Shown here one piece after another: positions 48,453-57,257 of a stretch of 64,000 nucleotides of DNA. A program made the translations under genes and the position numbers. Within the stretch, counting starts at the first letter, position 1, and each line of letters begins with the position of its first letter. Below the pieces are notes generated by a model. It searched no databases, had not been told where the DNA came from, and worked only from the letters and a program-made list of their open reading frames with translations. Source of the DNA: Streptomyces spiroverticillatus. Lineage in GTDB: Bacteria; Actinomycetota; Actinomycetes; Streptomycetales; Streptomycetaceae. The stretch spans positions 62,001 through 126,000 of the forward strand of contig BMUX01000006.1 of NCBI GenBank assembly GCA_014650415.1. The letters are read 5' to 3'.

Positions 48453-50891
48453 GTGAGCAGCAAGAGACAGGTCTTCCGAGGTACGGCGATACTCGCGGCC
48501 CTCGCCGCGACGGCGGCCACCGCCTCGGTCTACGCCACCGCGCAGGCCGACGAGCGGTCCCCGGCGCCCATCGAGCGCCAGGACCCGGCGCACACGGAGA
48601 CCGGCAAGGGCCACGGCCACGGTGGCAAGGGCCACCTGATCGACGGCCCGTTCAGCGCCCAGCAGGCCCAGCAGCGGCAGACCGCGCTGGAGCAGGTGAT
48701 CACCGGCAAGGCCAAGACCGAGAAGCGCGGCAGCTCGCAGGTCGTCAAGCTCGGCGACAAGAAGTACGTCGAGCTGGGCCGCGAGCGCACCGACCAGATC
48801 TTCACCATCCTGGTCGAGTTCGGCGACAAGGTCGACAACACCACGATGTACGACCCGGACGGCGACGGCCCCAAGCCGCCCGTCCCGAAGTACGGCGGGA
48901 CCCCCGGGCCGCTGCACAACCAGATCCCGGAGCCGGACCGCAAGAAGGACAACTCCACGGCCTGGAAGAAGGACTACAACCAGGAGCACTTCCAGAACCT
49001 GTACTTCGGTTCCGGCAAGGGCCCCGACGGCAAGCCCGTCGACTCCCTCAAGACCTACTACGAGAAGGCCTCCTCGGGCCGCTACTCGGTCGAGGGCAAG
49101 GTCACCGACTGGGTCAAGGTCGACTACAACGAGGCCCGTTACGGCTCCAACTACTGCGGCAGCGACAACTGCCCCAACGTCGAGGACCTGGTCCGCGACG
49201 GCGTCAACGCCTGGGTCGCCAAGGAGAAGGCGGCCGGCAAGACCGACGCCCAGATCAAGGCCGACCTCGCGAAGTACGACCAGTGGGACCGCACGGACCA
49301 CGACAACGACGGCAACTTCAACGAGCCCGACGGCTACATCGACCACTTCCAGGTCGTGCACGCCGGTGAGGACGGCTCGGCCGGCGGCGGCGCGCAGGGC
49401 GGCGACTCGGTCTGGGCGCACCGCGGTTACGCGTACAGCCGCGACGACGGCGAGACGGGCCCGGCCGGCTTCAAGGCGGGCGGCGTAGCCGTCGGCGACA
49501 CCGGCATCTGGGTCGGCGACTACACCGCGCAGCCCGAGAACGGCGGCCTGGGCGTCTTCGCCCACGAGTACGGCCACGACCTGGGCCTGCCGGACCTGTA
49601 CGACACCACCAACGCCGCCGAGAACTCGGTCGGCTTCTGGTCGCTGATGTCGGCGGGCTCCTGGCTCGGTACCGCCAAGAACGAGATCGGCGACCTGCCG
49701 GGCGACATGACCGCCTGGGACAAGCTGCAGCTCGGCTGGCTGAAGTACGACAAGGCGAAGGCCGCCACGACCTCCCTGCACAAGCTGGGCGTCGCGGAGT
49801 ACAACACCAAGAACCCGCAGGCCGTCGTCGTCGAACTGCCGAAGAAGAACGTCACCACCGAGGTGGTGGCGCCCGCCGAGGGCAGCAAGCAGTGGTGGTC
49901 GGACTACGGCGACAACCTCTCCAACACCCTCTCCCGTGACGTGGACCTGACGGGCAAGAAGTCCGCCTCCCTGGAGCTCAAGGGCTGGTGGAACATCGAG
50001 AAGGACTACGACTACCTGTACACCCAGGTGTCGACCGACGGTGGCGCCAGCTGGAAGACCATCGACGGCAAGGCCGACGGCCAGACCATCCCGCGCGACG
50101 GCGGCGACAAGCCCGCCCTCACGGGTGACTCGACCACGTACAAGAACCTGGTCTACCCGCTCGACGCGTACGCGGGCCAGAAGATCGGCGTCCGCTTCCG
50201 CTACAAGACCGACGGCGGCGCGGGCGGCAAGGGCTTCGCGGCCGACGCCATCTCCGTCAAGGCCGACGGCGCGGCGCTCTTCACCGACAACGCCGAGGAC
50301 GCCGGTGACAACGGCTGGACCGTCCGCGGCTTCTCCAAGGTCGGCGCGTCGATCAACGGCGACTACCCGCAGTTCTACCTGGCCGAGAACCGTCAGTACG
50401 TCTCGTACGACAAGACCCTGAAGTCCGGCCCGTACAACTTCGGCTGGCGCAAGGCCGGCGACCCGAAGTACAGCTGGGTCGAGCACTACGCCTACCGCCC
50501 CGGCCTGATGGTCTGGCAGTGGGACACCTCGCAGCGCAACAACAACGTCTACGAGCACCCCGGCAAGGGCCTCCTGCTGCCGATCGACGCCAACGCCAAG
50601 CCCCTGAAGTGGGCGGACGGCAAGAACCTCAGCAACAAGATCCAGCCCTACGACGCCGCCTTCTCGTGGTGGCCGTCGGCCGGCTTCACCCTCCACAAGC
50701 TGGGCGTCCCCACCAAGATCCCCGGCCACCTGGGCACCCCGGTCTTCGACGACCGCAAGGGCACCTACTGGTACAAGGAGAACCCGACCGGGAGTGTCCA
50801 GACAACTGACACCAACACCCGGATCTCCATCGTCAGCCAGCCGCTCGACGGCCAGACGATGACCATCCTGGTGGGCAAGAGCGGTCGCTGA
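48453..50891 (+). CDS. Secreted M6 metalloprotease (immune inhibitor A-like)
   Basis: The 812-residue protein has a Sec signal peptide (RGTAILAALAATAATASVYA, cleavage near ATAQA) and a propeptide. The M6 catalytic domain follows, with HEYGH at about residues 371-375 and the downstream GLPDLYD. An MSMSAGSW-like Met turn is seen as SLMSAGSWLG. Calcium-type loops (DHDNDGNFNEPDGY) and two beta-sandwich domains complete the protein. It degrades extracellular protein, perhaps during development. The GTG at 48453 follows GGGGGAGG. A stem-loop ends the gene. Confidence 0.93.
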   Translation: MSSKRQVFRGTAILAALAATAATASVYATAQADERSPAPIERQDPAHTETGKGHGHGGKGHLIDGPFSAQQAQQRQTALEQVITGKAKTEKRGSSQVVKLGDKKYVELGRERTDQIFTILVEFGDKVDNTTMYDPDGDGPKPPVPKYGGTPGPLHNQIPEPDRKKDNSTAWKKDYNQEHFQNLYFGSGKGPDGKPVDSLKTYYEKASSGRYSVEGKVTDWVKVDYNEARYGSNYCGSDNCPNVEDLVRDGVNAWVAKEKAAGKTDAQIKADLAKYDQWDRTDHDNDGNFNEPDGYIDHFQVVHAGEDGSAGGGAQGGDSVWAHRGYAYSRDDGETGPAGFKAGGVAVGDTGIWVGDYTAQPENGGLGVFAHEYGHDLGLPDLYDTTNAAENSVGFWSLMSAGSWLGTAKNEIGDLPGDMTAWDKLQLGWLKYDKAKAATTSLHKLGVAEYNTKNPQAVVVELPKKNVTTEVVAPAEGSKQWWSDYGDNLSNTLSRDVDLTGKKSASLELKGWWNIEKDYDYLYTQVSTDGGASWKTIDGKADGQTIPRDGGDKPALTGDSTTYKNLVYPLDAYAGQKIGVRFRYKTDGGAGGKGFAADAISVKADGAALFTDNAEDAGDNGWTVRGFSKVGASINGDYPQFYLAENRQYVSYDKTLKSGPYNFGWRKAGDPKYSWVEHYAYRPGLMVWQWDTSQRNNNVYEHPGKGLLLPIDANAKPLKWADGKNLSNKIQPYDAAFSWWPSAGFTLHKLGVPTKIPGHLGTPVFDDRKGTYWYKENPTGSVQTTDTNTRISIVSQPLDGQTMTILVGKSGR

Positions 50892-50927
50892 CCGTAACTT
50901 TTAAGCCATTCCCCCAGGTCAGAGCAT

Positions 50928-50964
50928 GATCGGCCGTCGCCCCTCTAGCGGGCGGCGGCCGATC
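50928..50964 (+). terminator. Stem-loop after the M6 protease gene
   Basis: GATCGGCCGTCGCC pairs with GGCGGCGGCCGATC (one wobble) across a 9-nt loop and is followed by GCGTTT. Confidence 0.8.
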
Positions 50965-51048
50965 GCGTTTAGATGCCTCTTACGTACTCACTATTGACGC
51001 GACGTCTTACGGGCCATCCCCGGAACGTCGCACGGGGGAGTGATCGGC

Positions 51049-51357
51049 ATGTCCGCAGGAGGTTTCAACAGACTCCCGAACGGGAGCGTGGTCGTGGCCC
51101 TGACCCTGCCGCGCCCCGGCCCCACCGACACCAAGGTCCGCATCCTGGTGCACGCCGCGAACCGCGCCCGGGCCCTTACCCGCCTGCGTAACCTGGGCCT
51201 GCGCGCCGTCTACCTCCGCGGCAACACCGAACCCCCGACCCCGGACGAGATCACCGCCGTCCTCCACCACCCCGACGGCCTCCTGTGGCGCGCGGCCCCC
51301 GAATCCCGCCAGGAACTCTGGCACCCGATACGCAGCCTCATGCGCCCGGCGTCCTGA
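51049..51357 (+). CDS. Conserved hypothetical protein, about 102 residues
   Basis: The protein (MSAGGFNRLPNGSVVVALTL...) has no membrane helix. It has an alpha/beta-looking core with TKVRILVHAANRARALTRLR, GLRAVYLRGNTEPPTPDEI and LLWRAAPESRQELWHPI. I do not recognise a family. I chose the ATG at 51049 because GGGGGAG lies 8 nt upstream; a GTG at 51040 is in frame but overlaps that site. It converges with pncA with 12 bp between the stops. Confidence 0.75.
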   Translation: MSAGGFNRLPNGSVVVALTLPRPGPTDTKVRILVHAANRARALTRLRNLGLRAVYLRGNTEPPTPDEITAVLHHPDGLLWRAAPESRQELWHPIRSLMRPAS

Positions 51358-51369
51358 GCCCGGGAAGGC

Positions 51370-51954
51370 TCAGACCACCGGCTTGCCCGTGAGGGTCACG
51401 CCCGCGTCCCGCAGCTCCGCCAGGGCCTTCTCCGTGGTCGCCTCGGCGACGCCTGCCGTGAGGTCGAGGAGGACGTGGGTGGTGAAGCCCTCGTGGGCCG
51501 CGTCCAGGGCGGTGGCGCGGACGCAGTGGTCGGTGGCGATGCCCACCACGTCGACCTCGGTCACGTCGTGGGAGCGCAGCCAGGCGGCCAGGCCGATGCC
51601 GTTCTCGTCCGTGCCCTCGAAGCCGCTGTACGCCGCCGAGTGGGCGCCCTTGTCGAAGACCGCGGCTATGGCTCCGGAGGCGACCGCCGGGGCGAAGTTC
51701 GGGTGGAAGCCCACGCCCTCCGTGCCCGCCACGCAGTGCACCGGCCAGGAGTCCACGTAATCCGGTTCCACCGAGAAGTGCGGGCCCGGGTCGATGTGGT
51801 GGTCGCGGGTGGCGACGACGTACCGGTAGCACGCCTGGGCCTCGCCGACCAGGTCGGTGATCGCGGCGGCCACGTCGGCGCCGCCCGCGACCGCGAGGCT
51901 GCCGCCCTCGCAGAAGTCGTTCTGCACGTCGACGACGATCAAGGCGCGGTGCAT
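51370..51954 (-). CDS. pncA: Nicotinamidase
   Basis: The 194-residue isochorismatase-fold enzyme hydrolyses nicotinamide to nicotinate in the NAD salvage pathway. The catalytic triad is Asp in LIVVDVQNDF, Lys in AVFDKGAHS and Cys in ATDHCVRATA. The metal-site residues appear in TRDHHIDPGPHFS. The upstream gene on the same strand is pncB, the next enzyme of the pathway. The two are separated by about 100 bp with a perfect hairpin. Confidence 0.94.
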   Translation of the reverse strand: MHRALIVVDVQNDFCEGGSLAVAGGADVAAAITDLVGEAQACYRYVVATRDHHIDPGPHFSVEPDYVDSWPVHCVAGTEGVGFHPNFAPAVASGAIAAVFDKGAHSAAYSGFEGTDENGIGLAAWLRSHDVTEVDVVGIATDHCVRATALDAAHEGFTTHVLLDLTAGVAEATTEKALAELRDAGVTLTGKPVV

Positions 51955-51990
51955 GGGGCTTCCTCACGTGGTGGGCGGGCGGTCGGGGCG

Positions 51991-52011
51991 GTCCCTACCG
52001 AGGGTAGGGAC
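51991..52011. promoter_or_regulatory. Perfect 9-bp inverted repeat between pncB and pncA
   Basis: GTCCCTACC and GGTAGGGAC flank GAG. It is either the pncB terminator or an operator of pncA. The lack of a T-tract and the position 37 bp before the pncA start leave both open. Confidence 0.55.
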
Positions 52012-52054
52012 TCCGGCCGCCGTGCGGGAGTGGGCATCGGAGGGGGAGCGGCGG

Positions 52055-53383
52055 TCAGACGTACTCGGTGGGGATCACCGGCTCGCCCCGGGAGAGCTGG
52101 ACCGAGGACATGGGGAGCGCCGAGCGGGCCGCCGTGTGGCGGTCGCGGGCCGCGTCCAGGGGTTCGCGGGCGACGACCTGGCCGGACTTGACCAGTTCGA
52201 CCTGGAGCTGGTGGTCGAGCAGATCGGAGGGGACCGGTCCGGTGCCGATGACCTCGGCCTCCGCGATGCCGTCCGGGCCCGGGCGGCGGGCCGCCCACTT
52301 GCGGCCGCCGCGCGAGGACTTCGCGCCCATCGACTTCTTCGCCACCGGGATCAACGGCGCCTTGGGGTCGGCGGACTGGGCGCGGGCGACCAGCTTGTAG
52401 ACCATCGAGCAGGTGGGGTGGCCGCTGCCGGTGACCAGCTGGGTGCCGACTCCGTACGCGTCCACGGGCGCCGCCGCGAGCGAGGCGATGGCGTACTCGT
52501 CCAGGTCGGAGGTGACGACGATCTTGGTCTTGGTGGCGCCGAGCGCGTCCAGCTGCTGGCGGACCCGGTGGGCCACCAGAAGGAGATCGCCGGAGTCGAT
52601 CCGTACCGCTCCGAGCTCGGGGCCCGCGACCTCCACGGCCGTGCGGACGGCCTCGGTCACGTCGTACGTGTCGACGAGGAGGGTCGTGCCGCTGCCCAGG
52701 GAGTTGACCTGGGCCTGGAAGGCGTCGCGCTCGTTGTCGTGGAGCAGGGTGAAGGCGTGCGCGGAGGTGCCGACGGTGGGGATGCCGTAGCGGAAGCCCG
52801 CCGCGAGGTCCGAGGTGGAGGCGAAGCCGCCGACGTACGCGGCACGGGCCGAGGCCACGGCGGACAGCTCGTGGGTGCGGCGGGCGCCCATCTCGATCAG
52901 CGGGCGGCCGCCGGCCGAGGCCGACATCCGGGAGGCCGCGGCGGCGATGGCCGAGTCGTGGTTGAGGATCGAGAGGATGACCGTTTCGAGGAGTACGCAC
53001 TCGGCGAAGCTGCCCTCGACGCGCAGGATCGGCGAGCCCGGGAAGTAGACCTCGCCCTCTGGGTAGCCCCAGATGTCGCCGTTGAAGCGGTACGAGGCGA
53101 GCCAGGCGAGGGTCGGCTCGTCGACGATCTTCTGTTCGCGGAGGAAGGCGATCACGTCCGCGTCGAAGCGGAAGTTCTCCACGGCGTCCAGCACACGGCC
53201 CGTACCTGCGACGACGCCGTAGCGGCGGCCGGAGGGCAGGCGGCGGGTGAAGACCTCGAAGACGGAACGCCGGTCGGCGGTGCCCGCGCGCAGCGCCGCC
53301 TGGAGCATGGTCAGCTCGTACTGGTCGGTGAAGAGAGCCGTCGAGGGAACATCCACCGGCAGCCCGAGATCCGCTGTGTTCAT
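52055..53383 (-). CDS. pncB: Nicotinate phosphoribosyltransferase
   Basis: The 442-residue enzyme makes nicotinate mononucleotide from nicotinate and PRPP. Features are ALFTDQYELTMLQAALRAGT at the start, VFEVFTRRLPSGRRYGVVAG, the GARRTHELSAVASARAAYVG region with the conserved His, and VRIDSGDLLLVAHRVRQQL. The ATG at 53383 is 7 nt from TAGCAT on the minus strand, so the transcript may be leaderless. It pairs functionally with pncA downstream and is divergent from clpS. Confidence 0.94.
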   Translation of the reverse strand: MNTADLGLPVDVPSTALFTDQYELTMLQAALRAGTADRRSVFEVFTRRLPSGRRYGVVAGTGRVLDAVENFRFDADVIAFLREQKIVDEPTLAWLASYRFNGDIWGYPEGEVYFPGSPILRVEGSFAECVLLETVILSILNHDSAIAAAASRMSASAGGRPLIEMGARRTHELSAVASARAAYVGGFASTSDLAAGFRYGIPTVGTSAHAFTLLHDNERDAFQAQVNSLGSGTTLLVDTYDVTEAVRTAVEVAGPELGAVRIDSGDLLLVAHRVRQQLDALGATKTKIVVTSDLDEYAIASLAAAPVDAYGVGTQLVTGSGHPTCSMVYKLVARAQSADPKAPLIPVAKKSMGAKSSRGGRKWAARRPGPDGIAEAEVIGTGPVPSDLLDHQLQVELVKSGQVVAREPLDAARDRHTAARSALPMSSVQLSRGEPVIPTEYV

Positions 53384-53405
53384 ACGACGGATGCTACCCC
53401 CGATC

Positions 53406-53420
53406 TCGTCAGAGTGACGA
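53406..53420. promoter_or_regulatory. Inverted repeat TCGTCA-GAG-TGACGA between pncB and clpS
   Basis: A perfect 6-bp inverted repeat overlaps the -35 region of the pncB promoter (TAGCAT -10 at 53391-53396). It is a candidate operator for NAD salvage control. Confidence 0.45.
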
Positions 53421-53474
53421 AATCTAATGGCGGATGTGGGGCCGTTTGTGCGACGGCCCCTGTGCGGTGGCAGC

Positions 53475-53789
53475 ATGGGAAGGGTGAGTGTCGCCCCCGT
53501 AGAGATCGAACGCCCCGAGTCGGCCGAGGAGACGTTCCTCGTCCCCGAGCCGGACACCCCCTGGGTGACCCTGGTCCACAACGACCCGGTCAACCTGATG
53601 AGTTACGTGTCGTACGTCTTCCAGACGTACTTCGGGTATTCCAAGGAGAAGGCGAAGAAGCTGATGCTCGACGTCCACCACAAGGGGCGCGCGGTCGTCT
53701 CGGCGGGCAGCCGCGAGGAGATGGAACGCGACGTGCAGGCGATGCACGGGTACGGACTGTGGGCGACCCTCTCCCAGGACCGCACCTGA
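53475..53789 (+). CDS. clpS: ClpS protease adaptor
   Basis: The 104-residue adaptor hands N-degron substrates to the Clp ATPase. The core reads PWVTLVHNDPVNLMSYVSYV, TYFGYSKEKAKKLMLDVHHK and GRAVVSAGSREEMERDVQAM. The HNDPVNLM loop with Asp and Asn forms the pocket for destabilising N-terminal residues. I chose the ATG at 53475 (MGRVSVAP) from the family start; an ATG at 53427 would add 16 unlikely residues. Its stop overlaps the DUF2017 start (TGATG). Confidence 0.94.
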   Translation: MGRVSVAPVEIERPESAEETFLVPEPDTPWVTLVHNDPVNLMSYVSYVFQTYFGYSKEKAKKLMLDVHHKGRAVVSAGSREEMERDVQAMHGYGLWATLSQDRT

Positions 53790-54388
53790 TGGCCGGCTAC
53801 TTCGAGGCGGTCCCCGGCGGCGGCGCGGCCATCGCCCTGGACACCGTCGAGACGTCCATCCTGCGCTCGCTGGCCGTGCAGCTCCTGGAGCTGATCGGCC
53901 CCGGCGACGAGCCCGTCGAGGGCGCCGACCCGCTGGCCGCGCTCTTCGCCGAGGGCCCGAGCGAGGCCCCCGCCGACCCGGCGCTGGCCCGCCTCTTCCC
54001 CGAGGCGTACGTCGATCCGCGCAGCGAACCCGACGCCGAGGCGCGGGCCGCCTCCGCCGAGTTCCGCCGTTTCACCGAGAACGACCTGCGCACCCGCAAG
54101 CGCGAGGACGCCCTGTCCGTCGTACGGAACCTCGACGCGCTGGCCTCGGCGGCGGGCGACGGCGAGCCCGGACTCGTACTGAAACTTACCCCCGAGGAGT
54201 CCCGGCGCTGGCTGGGCACCCTCAACGACCTGCGCCTGACCATCGCCTCCCGGCTCGACATCACCGAGGAGGACGAGAGCGAGGAGCTGTACCGGCTCCC
54301 CGACGAGGACCCGCGCAAGCCGATGGTGATGGCGTACCTGTGGCTGGGCGGGATGCAGGAGACGCTCGTCGAGACGCTGATGCCCTGA
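53789..54388 (+). CDS. DUF2017 family protein
   Basis: The 199-residue acidic protein starts MAGYFEAVPGGGAAIALDTV, has ILRSLAVQLLELIGP and ends with VMAYLWLGGMQETLVETLMP. It is always found after clpS in Streptomyces, to my knowledge, and here the two overlap by one base, so a role linked to Clp proteolysis is plausible, though none is established. It contains no membrane segment or Cys motif. Confidence 0.9.
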   Translation: MAGYFEAVPGGGAAIALDTVETSILRSLAVQLLELIGPGDEPVEGADPLAALFAEGPSEAPADPALARLFPEAYVDPRSEPDAEARAASAEFRRFTENDLRTRKREDALSVVRNLDALASAAGDGEPGLVLKLTPEESRRWLGTLNDLRLTIASRLDITEEDESEELYRLPDEDPRKPMVMAYLWLGGMQETLVETLMP

Positions 54389-54478
54389 GCGAGGGCACCG
54401 CGCGTGAAGGCCGCGTATCGAAGTGTGGACACGATGTGTTCGCTCAGCGGACGCTCAAATCCGAATAACGGTTGGGTC

Positions 54479-54515
54479 AAAGTCCCCTGCACGCTTTGCC
54501 GTGGCAGGGGACTTT
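54479..54515 (+). terminator. Intrinsic terminator after clpS-DUF2017
   Basis: AAAGTCCCCTGC (54479-54490) and GCAGGGGACTTT (54504-54515) form a perfect 12-bp stem with flanking T residues. The rest of the 372-bp gap 54389-54760 holds a TGATCGATCA palindrome at 54552-54561 and the permease promoter. Confidence 0.88.
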
Positions 54516-54760
54516 TGTCCCCTTTTGGCTGTGCGATACGGCACAAATCACTGATCGATCACCCCGGTCGGCGTGATAAATCTGCACGACCACCCACGGA
54601 CGCCACCCCTGTCCCGTGGGGGCGCTGACGCCGGTCGAACCCGGCGATGCACTCCATCCACATCCGGGGGCACCCGCCCCGACGAAGGATCGTCACAGTC
54701 GATCCGAGCCGCGCACCGCTTGCGAGAACGGCCGGATCGCATGGAGAAAGGCGCACGATC

Positions 54761-56218
54761 ATGACCTCAGTGCAGGTCGACAAGAAGCACGGCGACGGCA
54801 GTGAGGCCGAGGGCGCGACCGAGGACGGCTCGGGCGAGGGCTACCAGCGAGGACTCGGCGCCCGCCAGATCCAGATGATCGCCATCGGCGGCGCCATCGG
54901 AACGGGCCTCTTCCTCGGCGCGGGCAAGGGCATCTCCAAGGCGGGACCCAGCCTGATCCTCGCGTACGCCATCGCGGGCCTGGTCATCTTCTTCATCATG
55001 CGGGCGCTCGGCGAGCTGCTCATGTACCGCCCGGTGTCGGGCTCCTTCTCGGAGTACGCCCGCGAGTTCCTCGGCCCCTTCTTCGGGTTCGTGACCGGCT
55101 GGACGTACTGGCTGTTCTGGGTCGTCACGGGCATCACGGAAGTCACCGCCGCCTCCGAGTACATGCAGTACTGGACCAAGGACGCCACCGGCTGGATCAA
55201 CCAGCCGCAATGGGTGTTCGCCCTGATCTTCACCGTCGTCCTCTTCGGCGCGAACCTCATCTCCGTGAAGCTCTTCGGCGAGCTGGAGTTCTGGTTCTCG
55301 ATGGTCAAGGTGACGGCCATCATCGGCATGATCCTGATCTGCGCCGGAATCCTGACGATCGGCTTCTCGGACGCCGGCGACACCGCGTCGGTCTCGCTGC
55401 TGTGGTCCGAGGGCGGGTTCTTCCCCAAGGGCATCGGCTCGACGCTGATGACGCTCCAGATGGTGATGTTCGCGTTCCTGGCCGTCGAGCTGGTCGGTGT
55501 GACCGCCGGTGAGTCCAAGGACCCGAAGACCGTTCTGCCGAAGGCCATCAACACCGTGCCGTGGCGCATCGCCGTCTTCTACGTCGGCGCGCTGATCATG
55601 ATCCTGTCGGTCGTCCCGTGGACCCACTTCAAGCCCGGGATCTCGCCGTTCGTCGCGGCCTTCGAGAAGATGGGCCTGGGCGTCGGCGCCGCCATTGTCA
55701 ACTTCGTCGTCCTGACCGCGGCCCTGTCCTCCTGCAACTCGGGCATGTACTCCACGGGCCGCATGCTGCGTGACCTGGCCCTCAACGGCCAGGCCCCGAA
55801 GTTCTTCACCAAGCTCACCGACCGGGGTCTCCCGCTGGCGGGCACGTCCTTCTCCGCCGCGCTGATGCTGGTCGGCGTGTGGATCAACTACCAGTGGCCG
55901 GGCGAGGCGTTCAACTACGTCGTCTCCTTCGCGACCATCTCCGGCATGTGGGCCTGGATCATGATCCTCTGCTCGCAGATCAAGTACCGCCGGATGTCGA
56001 ACGCGGGCCTGCTGCCGAAGTCGACCTTCCGGGCGCCGGGGGCTCCGTGGACGAGCTGGTTCGCGCTCGCCTTCATCGGCATGGTCATCGTGCTGATGGG
56101 CATCGACAAGGATGCGCGGATCTCGCTGAAGTGCGCACCGTTCTGGGCGCTGCTGCTCGGTGTTTCGTACCTGATCATGAAGGCCCGCAACCCGGAGAAG
56201 TTCGCGGCCAAGAAGTAG
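54761..56218 (+). CDS. Amino-acid permease (AAT family, GABA/aromatic/Asn type)
   Basis: The 485-residue protein has a hydrophilic head of about 28 residues, then the APC-superfamily start YQRGLGARQIQMIAIGGAIG-TGLFLGAG. About twelve helices follow with EYAREFLGPFFGFVTGWTYW and FLAVELVGVTAGESKDPKTV. It should import an amino acid with protons. The precise substrate (Asn, GABA or aromatic) cannot be told by eye. A GGAGAAAGG site lies before the ATG at 54761. It is monocistronic, between two independent units. Confidence 0.93.
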   Translation: MTSVQVDKKHGDGSEAEGATEDGSGEGYQRGLGARQIQMIAIGGAIGTGLFLGAGKGISKAGPSLILAYAIAGLVIFFIMRALGELLMYRPVSGSFSEYAREFLGPFFGFVTGWTYWLFWVVTGITEVTAASEYMQYWTKDATGWINQPQWVFALIFTVVLFGANLISVKLFGELEFWFSMVKVTAIIGMILICAGILTIGFSDAGDTASVSLLWSEGGFFPKGIGSTLMTLQMVMFAFLAVELVGVTAGESKDPKTVLPKAINTVPWRIAVFYVGALIMILSVVPWTHFKPGISPFVAAFEKMGLGVGAAIVNFVVLTAALSSCNSGMYSTGRMLRDLALNGQAPKFFTKLTDRGLPLAGTSFSAALMLVGVWINYQWPGEAFNYVVSFATISGMWAWIMILCSQIKYRRMSNAGLLPKSTFRAPGAPWTSWFALAFIGMVIVLMGIDKDARISLKCAPFWALLLGVSYLIMKARNPEKFAAKK

Positions 56219-56301
56219 GTCCGCTCCTGGTCCGTCTTGCGATGTGGTCCCGTCCGTACCATCCCTCGGTACGGGCGGGACCCTTTGCATATCCTGGCCG
56301 C

Positions 56302-56718
56302 ATGCTGACCATTTCCCGGACGGTTTACGACCAGATCGTGGCCCATGCGCGTGCCGACCACCCCGACGAGGCGTGCGGCGTGGTCGCCGGTCCCGAGGGC
56401 ACCGGCCGCCCCGAGCGCTTCATTCCGATGCTGAACGCGGCCCGCTCTCCCACCTTCTACGAGTTCGACTCGGGCGATCTGCTGAAGCTGTACCGGGAGA
56501 TGGACGACCGGGACGAGGAGCCGGTGATCGTCTACCACTCGCACACGGCGACGGAGGCGTATCCGTCGCGGACGGACGTGACGTACGCGAATGAGCCGGG
56601 GGCGCACTATGTCCTGGTGTCCACCGCTGACACGGACGGGCTCGGGGACTTCCAGTTCCGGTCGTATCGGATCGTGGACGGGGTCATCACGGAGGAGCCG
56701 GTCGAGGTGGTGGGGTAG
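56302..56718 (+). CDS. mec: Mec-type JAMM metallopeptidase (CysO-cysteine peptidase)
   Basis: The 138-residue protein has the JAMM motif: the early Glu in DEACGVVAGP and the zinc-binding YHSHTATEAYPSRTDVTYA (H-x-H-x(n)-S-x2-D). In actinobacteria this enzyme releases cysteine from the C-terminus of the carrier CysO after CysM has added it. TATCCT lies 6 nt before the ATG, so it has its own leaderless promoter. In Mycobacterium mec, cysO and cysM are contiguous; here about 3.7 kb with a B12 import operon separates mec from cysO. Confidence 0.92.
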   Translation: MLTISRTVYDQIVAHARADHPDEACGVVAGPEGTGRPERFIPMLNAARSPTFYEFDSGDLLKLYREMDDRDEEPVIVYHSHTATEAYPSRTDVTYANEPGAHYVLVSTADTDGLGDFQFRSYRIVDGVITEEPVEVVG

Positions 56719-56789
56719 GTCCCCCGTGCGGGGTGGGTGGATGGTTGCGGTTCCTGCCGGGGGCTTCGCCCCCGGACCCCCGATTTCGC

Positions 56790-56960
56790 CCCAGCCCCGC
56801 CCCTTCACCTAAAGCGCTCGCCGCGCGGCTGGGTGGGTGGCGTTCTGCGCAGTTCCCCGCGCCCCTGAAAGGGGCGCGGGGAACTGCGCGACCAGCCACA
56901 ATGCACCCGCACGGAACCGTCCACAGCCCCGCGGGTTTAGGTGAAGGGGCGGGGCTGGGG
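56790..56960. repeat. Streptomyces intergenic dispersed repeat, nested inverted form
   Basis: The ends CCCAGCCCCGCCCCTTCACCT (56791-56810 region) and its complement (56940-56960) form terminal inverted repeats of about 21 bp. Inside lies a perfect 20-bp hairpin (56847-56866 with 56870-56889). The right half, 56866-56960, recurs at 63771-63870. It lies between mec and the riboswitch, so it may mark the site where the B12 operon entered. Confidence 0.8.
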
Positions 56961-57099
56961 CAAACCCACCGCGCTACCGGGTGCCGACCCACACAGGGCC
57001 CGCCCCGGCACGGGGCACACCACCCCCGGGCGGCCAAGCCCGAAGCACCCCCCCCGGGCGGACGCCCACCCCCTCACTCCCAGGTGAGACACTGTGCCC

Positions 57100-57247
57100 G
57101 ACCTGGGCGGCAGCCCCCAGGAAGCCGGTGAAATTCCGGCACGGTCCCGCCACTGTGACCGCGACGCACGATCCCCCGCGTCCGGAAGCCAGGAACTGAC
57201 CTGCCGCCTCTCATCCGCATCAGGGGACGAGGTATCCCCGGAGGAGG
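57100..57247 (+). promoter_or_regulatory. Cobalamin riboswitch with translational expression platform
   Basis: A P1 helix pairs GGCGGCAG (57106-57113) with CTGCCGCC (57201-57208). The conserved core is at 57121-57160 (GCCGGTGAAATTCCGG, then GGTCCCGCCACTGTGAC). The B12 box is AGCCAGGAACTGACCTGCC (about 57187-57205). Downstream, GGGGA/TCCCC (57223-57239) forms a hairpin directly before the GGAGGAGG ribosome site, suggesting control of translation of the binding protein gene by adenosylcobalamin. Confidence 0.92.
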
Positions 57248-57257
57248 CCCCACCGCC

